Source: Triatoma infestans
Taxonomy: Eukaryota; Arthropoda; Insecta; Hemiptera; Reduviidae
NCBI GenBank assembly: GCA_011037195.1
Contig: JAAEAF010000346.1
Location: forward strand, 164,205-228,204
DNA: 64,000 nt
Direction: 5' to 3'
Shown here: positions 10,635 through 21,679 of the stretch, piece after piece
How positions within the stretch are numbered: the stretch's first letter is position 1
Layout of the letters: each line of letters begins with the position of its first letter
The notes under the pieces: generated by a model
The model's database searches: none
What the model saw: only the letters and a program-made list of their open reading frames with translations
What the model was told of the DNA's origin: nothing
Made by a program: the position numbers and the translations under genes

Positions 10635-11050
10635 TATAGTAATCATAAAGATAATTACATTTTGTGGACGAATGACGTAAGAAACTTTCAGAATATATCA
10701 TCAGATTGGACTGCTTTTCCAGCTCCGCAATTAAACAAGATTTATGCCCTTGTACAAGACACTTTATACTGCACTCGATATATCAACCAACATTTCGCTC
10801 AGTGCATCAGAGATATATTCCTTGATAACCAGCTTCATTTTGTAGTTATAGACCGGTTTTCGTGCATTCACCCATCAGCAGGTTGCCTTGATAAAACAAT
10901 GCGATAAACACAGACGTATAGCGACCAAAATCAGCTTATGCACTGTTTTATCAAGACATCCTGATGATAGGTGAACGCCCGAAACCGCAACCACAAATAG
11001 GAGCAGGCTATCATGGAAAATATCACTGAAGCAGAAAACTGTTGTTTGTA
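10635..11050. repeat. Fold-back pair in EcKL-A intron 1
   Basis: The left arm (about 10,635-10,900) is the reverse complement of a repeat whose forward arm begins about 10,935. The shared sequence runs from TTTTATCAAG through CTGATGA..CGCCCGAAACC to a TATCA(C/T)GGAAAATATC(A/T)CTGA terminus. The right arm is shorter. The layout matches the element at 2968-3456. Confidence 0.65.
10957..10988 (+). ncRNA. Hammerhead-ribozyme-like core
   Basis: It has CATC, a perfect CTGATGA (10961-10967), a hairpin AGGTGAACGCCC and GAAACC (10981-10986). The following GGTCGATG that would complete stem III, the cleavage site and stem I is deleted (GAAACCGCAACC). Equivalent sites lie at 28,149 and 47,266. Confidence 0.35.
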
Positions 11051-11639
11051 TTTCTAGATAACAATTCATGTAAAATTATAATATAAATGTAATAAATCTT
11101 ATTAAAATTTATAGATTATTATATTGCATTGATTGCGCAATTGAAAAATTGTATTCGATGATTAATGCTTTAAATACTTGAGTGCTGTCTGATGAAGCTG
11201 GCTATCACCAAACACAAAGACATTCCCCCCTCCCGCCATTGATACTGACCTAATGAGCTCAATAATCTTGCAACAACCAATCAAACTTAGAGAAATCGTT
11301 GTAACGAATGCAATATATCCTTCCCAGGATTCCAAACTTTAGAGAAAAAATATTTATTCATTGTTAAATAAGTTACTTCAGTAAAATATTCTAAATTCAT
11401 TAAAATTTAACAATACAATGGCTAGAATTTTCTTTTGATACTATTGGCTACCGCCATTTAGGAAATACATGTATTGAAAACTTTCGTCTTTGTTAACAAA
11501 TATGTGTGTGTTCTATCTAGTTTTTCGCCAGTTTTTCCAAAATGGTTCAAAAGATGGCCATTAAAATGGTAGTCAATGAGAAAATTAAAATTAGAATGAG
11601 GTGTTTGTAGGAACGGCCAGAGATACATGTCTATGTACC

Positions 11640-12520
11640 AAGACATCCTGGAAATGGTGAGCGCCCGAATCTGGTCGATGGCCACAAATGAAGCAGCTTA
11701 TCACGGAATGTATCTCTGATGCTCTGAGGGAAATGTTGGCTGATATATCGAGTGCAGTATAAAGTATGAGAGTGTAAATCTTGTTTCTTTACGGAGCATC
11801 GGCTTTTGCCGGAAAGGCAGATTCCAATCTCGGTGATATTTGCTGAAAGTTTCTTACGTCTTTGGTCCACAAAATGTAATTATTATTATGATTGCCATTA
11901 AACTTCCTATACTATCAACACACATAAGTATTTATATTTTCATTTGAAACATTCTAAAAAATTGATTTATGTGAGGTTGTGGCAGAGCCATGAGTTAGGT
12001 ACTTTTTTAAGTTTTTTATCAGTAAATATTGAGTGGTCCCTGAATATTTCACGCTTTACAATGTGTAATTATGATAAAAAATTGTCGTAAAACTGGTCGA
12101 TGGCCACAAATGAAGCGGCTTATCACGGAGTATATCTCTGATTCTTTGAGAGGAATGTTGGTCGATATATCGAGTGCAATATAAAGAATGAGGGGGTAAA
12201 TCTCGTTTCTTTGTGGAAAACCAGCTCTTGCCGGAAAGGCAGTCCAATCTCGGTGGTATTTTCAGAAAGTTTCTTACGTCTTTGGTCCACAAAATGTAAT
12301 TATTATTATGATCGCCATTAAACTTCCTATACTATCAGCACACATAAGTATCTGTCATTTTCATTTGAAACATTCTAAAAAAATGATTTTTGGGAGGCGT
12401 GACGGTGGAGCCGTGACGTTGTTTTTTTTTTTAATAGTTTTTTTAAGGTAAATATAGGGTGGTTCCTGACAATATTATCTTGCACTGTTTTACTTACACT
12501 TGACAATAACAATAACAATG
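11640..12520 (+). repeat. Tandem 422-bp duplication of the intron 1 repeat
   Basis: GGTCGATGGCCACAAATGAAGC occurs at 11,673 and 12,095, and the following roughly 420 bp repeat, each including a TCCACAAAATGTAATTATTATTATGAT end. EcKL-C has both copies (47,935 and 48,357); EcKL-B has one (about 28,912). The hammerhead-like start survives, degraded, only before the first copy. Confidence 0.75.
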
Positions 12521-13438
12521 TGTTATTATGATAAAAATTTGCTATCATATTATCAAATCATCCATGTGTACACAAATTTAAGTGGAATCTTTTTTTAATG
12601 AAAATATGTCAACAATATTCCACTGTTCAACGTATATTGTCAATTGCAGAACAGAAAATAAAGGAATTATTCATTCATTAGTGATCACAATTTTTCATGC
12701 AAAGTGATGTATGGGTCTGATACTTAATCAAAAGTTGTTAAAAATGGTTTTAATCCCCTATAGATAAGGAACTTAAATTCAAAAAATAGAATAAACACTT
12801 TGTTTGTAATTTCACATAAAAAATATTCAAATTATTATTCATAAGTCAATAAATTAAATTTTATATCTTCCGTTAATCAATCCTTTCTACAAAATGGATA
12901 TTTTCCTGCGTGTTATTTCCTGTCTTACATCATTTTGTGTTGATCTCTGAAGCAAACGTCTTTGTTGGTAGAATTATCCTCTTTGGCTGTTTGAAGGGCC
13001 CGTATAATTTATGTAGTCCTTCCAAATTTTGTGATGATTATTTTGAATTTATCCATTTCATTATCGTACCCGATTCTTAGATTTTTTTACCTTGGCAATG
13101 ACCAAAGAGGTTTTTCTTTGTTTGTAGAAACTTCTCTCAGACAGAAACACGTTTCGCACTAACATAACACTTTATCCAATCTGAAACCTAAATTATCAAC
13201 CGTGACCACATTTTATGGTGGCGTTGGCAGCTTCTAAAGTGGATATTAGTTCGCCTACATTAATTACTAATTTTTATATATAATAACCCTTTCAAAGAAA
13301 AACTTGATGTTAACCGGGGAAAACAGACGTATGTATGACGTTGACTAGTTTGAGAAATTAATTAACGGTTCTAGAAACAAACCTTAATTACTGCAATGTC
13401 TGTAGAATTATTTTATAGCAATTCTCTTATTTCTGCAG
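12521..13438. other. Remainder of EcKL-A intron 1
   Basis: AT-rich intron sequence shared with B and C. No further element recognised. Confidence 0.6.
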
Positions 13439-13696
13439 GAACATTTAGTGTGGTTGGAAACTTTGTTAAACAAACATATAAATAACAATAAAATTGCAAG
13501 AGTTATAGAGTTTGATGAAAAACAAGTAATTCCCGAAGGTGATAATAATATGAGTATTCTATCTCAAGCTGTGATGTCTGTAATTCTCCGCAATGGACAA
13601 AAATCTAAAATATCTGTTATAATAAAGAAGTCTCATGAAGATAAGAATAAAAGAAAAGTATTAGACAATTTTCCTGTGTTTAATGTTGAAACTAAG
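13439..13696 (+). CDS. EcKL-A exon 2
   Basis: Acceptor TTTCTGCAG, donor GTAATT, 86 codons, phase 0. It encodes the kinase N-lobe, including the ISVIIKK strand with the likely ATP-contacting Lys. It differs from B at NNK, NNMSILS and NFPVFN. Confidence 0.85.
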
Positions 13697-13792
13697 GTAA
13701 TTATATACAAATAATTAGTTCATTAATAGCTGTTATTATATCGAGAGAGAAATACCTATCATTAAGTATCCAACCTTATACATATTGCTTAG

Positions 13793-13918
13793 GTTTACAA
13801 AGAAGTGTTACAGAAATGTGAAGTGTTGATGAGTGAATACGAAGATTATAATGAGAAATTATGGTGCAATCTGATTGACTATAGGCCTTATGACATGTTA
13901 GTGTTCGAAGATTTAAAG
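13793..13918 (+). CDS. EcKL-A exon 3
   Basis: 42 codons, VYKEVLQ...MLVFEDLK, flanked by TTGCTTAG and GTAAAA; phase 0. The final MLVFEDLK is the family's hinge-like segment. Confidence 0.85.
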
Positions 13919-13965
13919 GTAAAAAGTTTTTACTAATTATCCTTTGTCCTCACATTAACGAGCAC

Positions 13966-13966
<1 letters not shown>

Positions 13967-13997
<31 letters not shown>

Positions 13998-14890
13998 TGT
14001 CTTTGGGGAGGGAAACCCTTTGCTATCCAAAGCCTCACTGGGCCCATATCCCCATAAAAACAACCACAAACTGGGTCTAGAACAAAAATCCAGACCTGGA
14101 TCTAATCCATCTAATATTCACGGCAGTCCGAATAAATCGGACAATAACCTTAAGCGGAAATAGCTTAAGCTCTTCCACAGACATCTTATTCCGACCAAAA
14201 GCCCTGAACCTAATTTCCTGACAACCCAGGCAATCAGTCATAAGATAATTGGTGTTTCCTCCTCTCTCTCACAGACTCTACAAAATGGAACCGACATGAG
14301 CCCCATTATGTAGACATGTCTCCTTAAACCACAATATCCAGTAAGAGATCGAACCAGATGCCTGAGAGCGCTCCGTGAAAAACACAGTAACGTCGTACTA
14401 ATGGCCTTGTGAGCATTTTGGAGTTGCGAAAACCAACTGAGCTCATCCATAAGGATGAATGCTGTGAAGCTGTCCATGTCTGGAAGCAAAAATCTCCATG
14501 TGACCTGGCACCCAGACTAGAAGTACATCATTCAGAGAAGAAAGCTCTTCCAGTCTTTTACGACATTCTAACATCAACCTGTGTGAACTCAGAGCCTTCA
14601 GGCAGCCTGGCTGTCCGAGCAGATACTACCACTTTTCAAGTTAGTGTTACGTACCCTCTCATCCAAGACACAACAAAGAATAGTATAGACCTCAGTCTAG
14701 AAGACCGTGGTACATTCAACAAGAGATACTGCCAAATGATCTCCGGTCACAAAATAGATCGCAGCTCCAGACCTACCATTCATTCTGGTACCGTCCGTGT
14801 AACACCGGAAGTAATTATCAGGTATCACGCCAGACGAACCCAATCTTCTCTAGAAGGTAACCTGACACTGTAGAATGCTCGAGATCACTT
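13967..14890 (-). mobile_element. LINE RNase H / C-terminal fragment, minus strand, in intron 3
   Basis: On the minus strand it encodes a YTDG start (about 14,805), CSDSQAALKALSS (about 14,625), VWVPGH, then GYCGLRRH and CRVCEREEETP (about 14,270), and ends in a (TAA)n tail seen on the plus strand as (TTA)n at 13,967-13,998. This is the RNase H plus zinc-knuckle end of a LINE, 5'-truncated and frame-broken. Copies lie in B (30,751-31,720) and C (50,230-51,150). Confidence 0.75.
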
Positions 14891-15329
14891 CTGGATGTGC
14901 GAGGGTGTGTGTGTGTGTGTGAGGGTGGGTTTATAAACGAATATACCTCAATATCGAAAAATCGCGGTAAGCCGAAAATTATATTCCATTTTGTTAACTC
15001 ACCTCCGTAACCGAGAATAGGTTTTACTTTTTTACAATTTTCTCGAAAAAGTTTCCAACGATTTTCATTACAATTTCCATACTAACTGCACTCATACAGA
15101 TTTACTGCTTTTGTTTGAAATATTTTTTTCGAAAAACCCTTTTTTTTCTTGTGAAATTAAGGAGGAGGAGGAGGAGTTGCAATTAAGCTTTTCTTCAAAG
15201 TGCCATGTCAGCACAATTTTTGCATCTGCTATCTATTTTAATATTTAGGGTACATTAAAACCATACCGGGATTTTAAGAAAAATCAATTATCCGGGGTAA
15301 TGGGATTCGAACCGTATGAATAAAGATTC
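14891..15329. other. Intron 3 stretch with GT repeat and repeat relic
   Basis: A GT microsatellite at about 14,905-14,920 is followed by TCAATATCGAAAAATCG, a relic of the GAGGAAGTATTG family. No gene. Confidence 0.5.
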
Positions 15330-15665
15330 AAAGTATTCGAAGAGCGGAGAAGCACACATCAAATTTAGTTACACTCCTAGTGTTGAGCATTAAATAAAAG
15401 GATATGAGAAGGTGAGAGAATGGATTTCTAGAGAAATAAACTAGAATATATGCTGAACACTTAATAATGAGAGAACACACAAACTGCAAGGAATTTACAA
15501 GTAAATAGAAGTTTGGTAGCGACAGATATATAGAGAGATAGATTGGCTGAGACAGATTGACTGAGTAGGTTGCTGACTGGTGTAAACTGGCCATAAACTG
15601 TCCTGAACTGTAATGCACTCTCTCTTTTTATATGAATCGAACTGCCCCTACCTAGTCTGGAGTAA
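15330..15665 (-). repeat. Single reverse copy of the 320-bp satellite unit
   Basis: Its reverse complement matches the array at 1537-4560, including AAACTAGAATATATGCTGAACAC and the end motif TTCGAAGAGCGG. The 96-codon minus-strand open frame here is a by-product of this repeat. Copies are at 32,232-32,575 and 51,612-51,945. Confidence 0.75.
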
Positions 15666-15781
15666 ATAAATTTGATTTTGGTATTTTATCTGTCGTAGCA
15701 TGCATGTTCCTTTTATTACTGACCGATCCATCATCAGAGGAAATTCACCAATTTCGCGTAGAGAGTTTAGTCCAACGCAAT

Positions 15782-16317
15782 GTTTCTGTTACACTCACAC
15801 TTGTTGGTTTGTTGTATGTGCGGGAGGATACAAGGTTATGTTACTATGTGTGTGTGTGTTTTAATCACAAAATGGAATTATTATAAATTATGATTAGACA
15901 TTACAAAATAGTGTGTAATAAATGTCATGTTTTGAAGGATACATTATAACTAAATTTTAATAGTGGTGTTAAGTTGCTCTATGTTTTAGCAGGTCATTTT
16001 TATTATGGGTGGCGGCGATAAGAATGTAATACTTCAGTGATTTTCTATAATAGGATACTAGTATACTCTTGAAATTTCTTATCGCCCTCCTTAATGAAAA
16101 TGACTTAATAAAACACTGAGCATTCTTAACACCACTATTAAAATTTAGTTATAAAGTATCCTTCAAAACATGCTATTTATTATTCACTATTATCTAATCA
16201 TAATTTACAATAATTCCACCTTGTCATTAAACACACACACACACACACACACATAGTAACATAACCTTATATCCTTGCGCACATACAACAAACCAACAAG
16301 TGTGAGTGTAACAGAAA
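15782..16317. repeat. Large palindrome in EcKL-A intron 3
   Basis: Arms of about 230-250 bp: TTTCTGTTACACTCACACTT at the left returns as its reverse complement ending 16,317. A central part includes TTATCGCCCTCC. CA/GT tracts sit at matching places in both arms. B has a longer version with extra terminal DNA (32,612-33,326). Confidence 0.85.
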
Positions 16318-16404
16318 CCCTGAGTTTAAATAAAGAATAATTGAAATAGAGAAAGTTGGGATAGTGTTTCACACTAGATTTGTTTTTATGTGTTTTTGTT
16401 TCAG

Positions 16405-16589
16405 TCACAGAACTACAGAGTTGCCGATAGAACGAAAATGTTGGACCTGCAACATTCTAAACTTATAATGCACAGTCTTGGGCGTCTGCATGCACTTTGC
16501 TATGTACTTCTTCAAAGGGGAGATAATTTGTTTCGAGGTGGTTTAAAGGTGCTATCAACAGTTATAGAAAAGTATTGGCCACCAGAATG
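16405..16589 (+). CDS. EcKL-A exon 4 (57-nt deletion)
   Basis: Starts SQNYRVADRTKM after TTTGTTTCAG and ends PPE plus TG before GTAGGA (phase 2). It is 185 nt against 242 nt in B; the missing 19 codons lie after LLQRG. Confidence 0.85.
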
Positions 16590-17304
16590 GTAGGATATTT
16601 TTATTTTATTCAAGTGTTAACATTCCTGTTTTGTCCCTTCCACTTAAAAAAACTGACTGTCTGTATACCCTGCATATCTTGTTTACATTTCCGATAGAAA
16701 GGAGATGGTGTGTTTAATCACTGCTAGTTTTTCACCAAGTACATTAATACTTGTAGTTGAATTAGACTAGATAGCATCCCTTAGAGTTTTGCACAGCCCT
16801 GATTCTTTCTAAGTTGTATCACCACTTTTGAAACCAATGCCTGGCAGTATGCTGATCGTAGTTGCTGCAGAACTTAGTTTAAAGAAGGCACTTAGCTTCT
16901 AAAACATAATATTACCTTCTTTACGCGATCGCAAGCGATTGGCTATAGGGGTGCAGTTCAATGTTTTCCTTCACACTGCCTTGTTACTGTTCTAATGTAA
17001 AGCTTTTTAGAACCGGCAGCTGAATTATTGAGACTTACTTCAGCCAGATATCCTTCTTCCTTTACTTTTTCCTTGAAGAATCAGCAGAATGTAGATATCG
17101 TTGACGATTCTTAAGAGAAATAACTACTCTTTCAAAAGAAATAGTCAAATATCCAATTGGGTGGGCGTAGAAATTTTTATTCGTCAACATTATCTGCTAA
17201 TCTTTTTATTAGTTGATCCTGTTCTCTTTCATTATGCATAAACTTGTCAAGAAACCTTAGATAGAATCATATCTGTCTTTTAATACAATTCTATTTCTTT
17301 TTAA
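16590..17304. other. EcKL-A intron 4
   Basis: Contains a shortened version of the anonymous sequence at 34,400-35,200 in B. Small patches look like decayed minus-strand coding sequence, but no family is recognised. Confidence 0.45.
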
Positions 17305-17478
17305 GAAAGAAATTAGTGAAAGACTTCGCAATGAACAAGACCATGTAATCAAGAAATTAAACAATTTATTTGCACCTCAAGAAAATAGTTTTATTACAAT
17401 GTGCCATGGCGATTTTTGGACTTGCAATTTGATGTTTAAATATAGTCCTTGTGATGAGAATTATCCAGTTGCTGTCAA
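17305..17478 (+). pseudogene. EcKL-A exon 5, acceptor destroyed
   Basis: Homologous to B exon 5 and encodes MCHGDFWTCNLMF. The acceptor reads TTTTTAAG where B has TTTTTAGG, so the AG one base upstream of the exon is gone. The donor GTAAGT is intact. Confidence 0.85.
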
Positions 17479-18368
17479 GTAAGTAATATAAGTAAACAAC
17501 ATTTGAATAGAATCCGGTTATATTGATATTTAAAAAATAGATAATTCCTATCTTGTTGTTGATATAATCACTCCCTTACATCCGGACAAATCAGTTCTGC
17601 AAGGAGCTGATCCTTTTCAATGATTGAGAGCCTGGCTATTTTTTGTTAATTGACGGCACATATCCTCCCAGATTTAAATGTCGCTATTGATACAATCAAA
17701 ACCATCGCGCCAAGGTCATGCTCGTTCTAAACATGTTTTGGAGGGCCCCTCTTCTCTCTAGAAAAATTGGGCACCCTGTCATGCTGTCTGTGTGGCCAAA
17801 GGAACGAAGGATGTGTTCGCCATGTTGGATTCGTCATAACTGATTTTAACCGTTTCTTATATTTACTCAGGTTTGCAAACCATAAGTTATTTATTGGTGA
17901 AACCAAGGCTAGGACAGAGGTCCAGTGGTATTCCTGATCGTCACTCTCGATCCCTCAGCGAGGAAAACCTCCGCTAATAAGGTTTTCCTCTTTTGGTTTT
18001 GATCATATCATTGGCTTTACTAAGCCAGTTTAATTAGCTGTTAACCTTAAATCAAAATTTTTTTTATGAGGTCAGGGAATAAAATATGATTTGAATAACG
18101 AACATTCTTAAGGTCAAGATTTGTACATATTGCTCGAAATAAATTGCAACAACACTGCTGGTGTGATGAGTTCTAGTGAATTCCAATTCTAACATTAGAA
18201 AAAACACAGAAAAATGGTAGACGAATGTAATTTCAAAGATAACTTATAATAAACAAAATAGTAAAGAATGGTGGTTACTTAATTTCCTTCATATTTTAAA
18301 CCTAATTCATCTTTTAATGGCGATTATTGCTGTCGTATTAAATAATAATAATAATCTTTGTGTTTCAG
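17479..18368. other. EcKL-A intron 5
   Basis: Non-coding. Shared with B and C, but B has an extra insert of roughly 950 bp here (36,030-36,990) with hAT-like sequence. No gene seen. Confidence 0.5.
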
Positions 18369-18777
18369 ATTTATTGATTTTCAAGTTGCACATATTAACA
18401 GTTATATATTTGATTTGGTGCACTTTTTGTACATCAGTATACATCCAGAAGTTCGGCGGTCCAATTATGACCAACTACTTTTAATCTATCACAAATCATT
18501 AAAATCAACATTAGCTCTGTATGGCTTTGAAGATCGGACACCAACGATTGAACAAATACATTCTGAAGCTAAACGTGTTGAATACTATACTTTTACTGGC
18601 TGTTTTATCTCACTACCAATTACCACGGCTAAAGTTAAAGGTGCTTTCAAAACGGAACATTTAGATGTAGGTTGCAATAACGTAGAGGCTTTCAATGAGG
18701 ACATATTTAATAGTGATTTGTTCAGATTAGCTGTACAACCAGAACTTAAAAAGTGGTTTAATGAAGGGTTATTTTAG
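18369..18777 (+). CDS. EcKL-A exon 6
   Basis: Begins in FIDFQ, with the metal-binding Asp, after TGTGTTTCAG. It is open to TAG at 18775-18777 and ends KKWFNEGLF. One residue after DFQ is Val where B has Glu. Confidence 0.85.
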
Positions 18778-18837
18778 CAATCTGATAAATAAGTTGCAAA
18801 AACAAAGACCCACAAGAACAATTGCAATAATTCTGTT

Positions 18838-18843
18838 AATAAA
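18838..18843 (+). promoter_or_regulatory. Polyadenylation signal of EcKL-A
   Basis: AATAAA about 60 bases after the stop codon, conserved at the same place in B (37,884) and C (55,119). Confidence 0.6.
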
Positions 18844-18949
18844 ACATATTTTAATTAAAGGATCGCGGAATCAATGTCGCATAAATACGTAATGATATTG
18901 TAATGAAACTGAACAGGTGTGATAAGTGAATTCATATACCGAACTCCCT

Positions 18950-19110
18950 ATGGATATTCTTTTCACAGACATCCACATATATGCAGAACATTTTCTAGGA
19001 AGTACATTTGGTCTCAGGGGACTTCAAAACGTGAAACGTTCGGGCGAAAACTCAAATCTGGCACACCTCAGTATTTCCTCTAATAGCAGTAATTAGAGAA
19101 TGTAAAAATA
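18950..19110 (-). repeat. Relic of the GAGGAAGTATTG family
   Basis: Contains GTCTCAGGGGACTTCAAAACG and a CGGGCGAAAACTC motif that match the conserved part of the family at 5800-5900. Confidence 0.5.
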
Positions 19111-19149
19111 AATTTGAAAATATTTTTTGATGTTTGATGTAATAAATAA

Positions 19150-20060
19150 ATATTTTTATTATTTGTTTGGCAAATACTGGCCATAAATGGTAATTTATAC
19201 AATAGATTTCCACTCCCAAGCCAAGCGAATATGGGAAATATATTCGAAAGTCCTAAAATCACTTTATTATTTGTCTGCAGGAAGGGACCATATTTTTGGG
19301 CCCAAATAGCTACCTGAAGAAAAATAACAAACCGGGTGTCGTACAAAAATGCAGAACCGATTCTCACCCAAGATTCGCCGCAGTCCAAACTAAAGGACGT
19401 GGCCTAACCTCTTCTACAGACATCCTGAACTAACTCCTAACAGCCCTAGCAAATTTGTCACATAAGATAGGTGGGTGTTTTCTTCTCTATCTCGCAGACA
19501 CTGTAGAAGGGGTCTGGGATGAGCTCCATTTTGTAGAGATATCTTCTTAAACTATAATGCTGATGCCTGTGAGAAGTCAGTGAATGATACAGCAACATCT
19601 CGCTAATAGCTCTGTCCACTGGAGCCCCAACAAGTACCTTATACCCCTGAACTCACCCATAAGAATGAGTACTGTCAAACTATCCCTGACTGGAAGACAT
19701 GTGCCCAATGGCACTCGATCAGCAGGCTAGACACCAATGAAAGGGAAGGAGGCACCTAATTTTGCAAATCTAGCCACCTCCTCATTGCCTGTGAGAAGAC
19801 CGTGAATGATATCAACATCTCAGTAATAGCTCTGTCCACTCCAATAACCCCAACCCTGCCGACGACCCACTGAGCTCACCTATAAGGATGAGTACTCTTA
19901 TACTATCCCTGACTGGGAGATTTGTTGCCAAAGGCACACCAACAGCACGCTAGAACCAATTTAAGGAAGGGAGACGCCTAATTTAGCAAACCTATCCACC
20001 TCCTCATCCCTGAAAATTCCCATACGACCAAGTGGTACCCATGACTAGAAGTATATCCTT
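19150..20060 (-). mobile_element. LINE C-terminal fragment, minus strand, 3' of EcKL-A
   Basis: Minus-strand reading gives FLQVAIWAQKYGPF near the 3' end (19,265-19,320), the same tail seen at 7950-8010, preceded by a partly duplicated RNase H-distal region (two similar modules at about 19,560-19,750 and 19,790-20,000). Broken frames. Copies are at 38,680-39,310 and 55,430-56,340. Confidence 0.6.
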
Positions 20061-20495
20061 CAAAGAAGAATGTTTTTTCTGTATATTAGAACATTTTAGT
20101 ACCAACTTAAAAGTGGACACACATGAACGCCACTATAAACACTTTATTCATCCCATACGTATTTTTTTTTTGTACCATTTAAATTAATAAATTTAAAATA
20201 TATAAAAAAAAATATATGATATAAATTTAATGAATGCATTCGCATGAAAAAGATTATGGAATATTATTAAGAAATAATATATAATAGTGAACATTATGAT
20301 AATGTTAAATGGTATCATATTATGCTTACAGTTGGCCTTTGACGGCATACAGTTCACAACTGTCGTGTTATTGTTCTACCAACTTTTTAGTTTTTTTCGT
20401 TCTAATTGTTAGTTAATAACTATTACATTTATACAGTAAATTTACAGTGCTTTTTTCATTATTTCTGAACTTTTTAAGAAATAATGAAATAATGA

Positions 20496-21679
20496 AATAG
20501 CTTCACGAAAATATCATACACTGGTATTAAGAGAAAAGTTATTACAAGTCCTAATCAGGAGATAGCCACTTCTAATAAGTTTCAAATATTGTCTGTAGAT
20601 GAAAATGACTTTGACGAAACTCCCGTGATCCCTTCTACTAGTAAGAACTTAACTAAAGCCAACTTGTCACCTAAAGTTAAATTTGACATGCCACCTATCG
20701 TCATGTAATCTCAATTCAAACACCATTCCCATTCTGTGAAATTGATCAAGGCGAAACTCACTGGAAAAATTGAATTTAAACACAAGAAAAATACAGTAAT
20801 TGTTTATACACAAAATCTGCAGGATTACAACTTCTTCAAAGACTACATCTCGAAAGCTGGCATTGAATTTCATTCATACACACCTAGATCTGAACTAGTC
20901 CAAAAATGGTTGTATATCTACCCTCTGCTATAACCCCTGAGGAAGTAAAGGAAGATCTGGACAGTCATGGGTTGTCTGTAGTTAAAGTTGATCAATTTCA
21001 TAAAAGAGAGGATGAACATTCTGGCAGATTGCCAGTTTTTGCTATTTCCTTTGGCAAGGGCACACCCATCAAAGACATTCTTAATGTTAAGGCAATAGCG
21101 TACTGCCGTGTTCAGTGGCAAAAGTGTAAGAGTAAAAACATCGTAATTAGATGTTTCTGATGCCAGGGAATAGGCCATTTGGCTATGCATTGTCACAAAA
21201 CACCTAAATGTGAGCATTGTGCTAAGAACCACGGCTCTGAAGAGTGTCCTCAGAAAAATATTGTCAACTCTGCAAAATGTGCGAATTGTGGAGGTGCACA
21301 CAGATCTTCGGACAATCAGTGCCCAGTTATTGCTGCTGCAGTGGCTAGGAAAAACTATCGAATAAACCCAAGACTTAAACCAGACCCACCTATCTTAGCG
21401 GATCACGCACAATTTCCTGCTCTCAACAGGAGAAACACTACCAACCAAGAAGCGTTCCCTTCTTCAGTCTGGGGAGTCAACCCACGCAGAGAGCAACAGC
21501 AAACACCAGCAAACGAAGAAATATCTCTTTTTTCTTTGATTAACACCTTTAAAGAAATGTTTAATTTTAGGAGTCTACTTACAAAAATTAAATTGCTTAT
21601 TGTTCAAATTAAGGCTGCTCCTGACCTTATTTCTAAGTTGGCACTTATTGCAGAGGCAATTTTCTCATTGTCAGAATGA
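20496..21679 (+). pseudogene. Jockey-type ORF1 (gag-like), broken
   Basis: RNA-binding nucleocapsid-like protein of the LINE. C-terminal zinc knuckles are visible: CX2CX4HX4C at about 21,150-21,195, CEHCAKNHGSEEC, and CANCGGAHRSSDNQC. The frame opens at about 20,496 but no clear ATG was found there. Lesions: TAA at 20706-20708, a 1-base loss near 20,897 (absent from the other copy), and TGA at 21158-21160 inside the first knuckle, where Arg CGA is a likely ancestor. The stop overlaps the ORF2 start as ATGA. Confidence 0.85.

Larger units (their letters stand above)
10506..18777 (+). pseudogene. EcKL-A: ecdysteroid-kinase-like gene, probable pseudogene
   Basis: EcKinase/CHK-kinase-like family: predicted cytoplasmic kinases that phosphorylate small molecules, some proposed to act on ecdysteroids or xenobiotics. 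Six exons by homology to EcKL-B: 10506-10535, 13439-13696, 13793-13918, 16405-16589, 17305-17478, 18369-18777. Exons 1-4 are open and splice in frame. Two lesions are visible. Exon 4 lacks 57 nt (19 residues) that B has. The exon 5 acceptor has changed from AG to AA at 17303-17304; the next AG, one base on, would join TG to A and create TGA at the junction. That would remove the HGD and DFQ motifs, which lie in exons 5 and 6 (both exons otherwise open). A truncated transcript remains possible. EcKL-C shares both lesions. Confidence 0.82.

Noticed and set aside
11631..11870. Minus-strand open frame conserved at 47,893-48,132
   Set aside because: It is the reverse of the intron 1 fold-back repeat; the frame does not survive in the B copy.
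15328..15618. 96-codon minus-strand open frame, conserved at 51,609-51,899
   Set aside because: It lies inside a reversed copy of the 320-bp satellite and is conserved only because of the 36-kb duplication; the composition is Tyr/Leu/Ser-rich with no domain.
20918..21301. 127-codon minus-strand frame opposite ORF1 of the jockey-type element
   Set aside because: Antisense shadow of a coding region; it has no family features while the plus strand has zinc knuckles.
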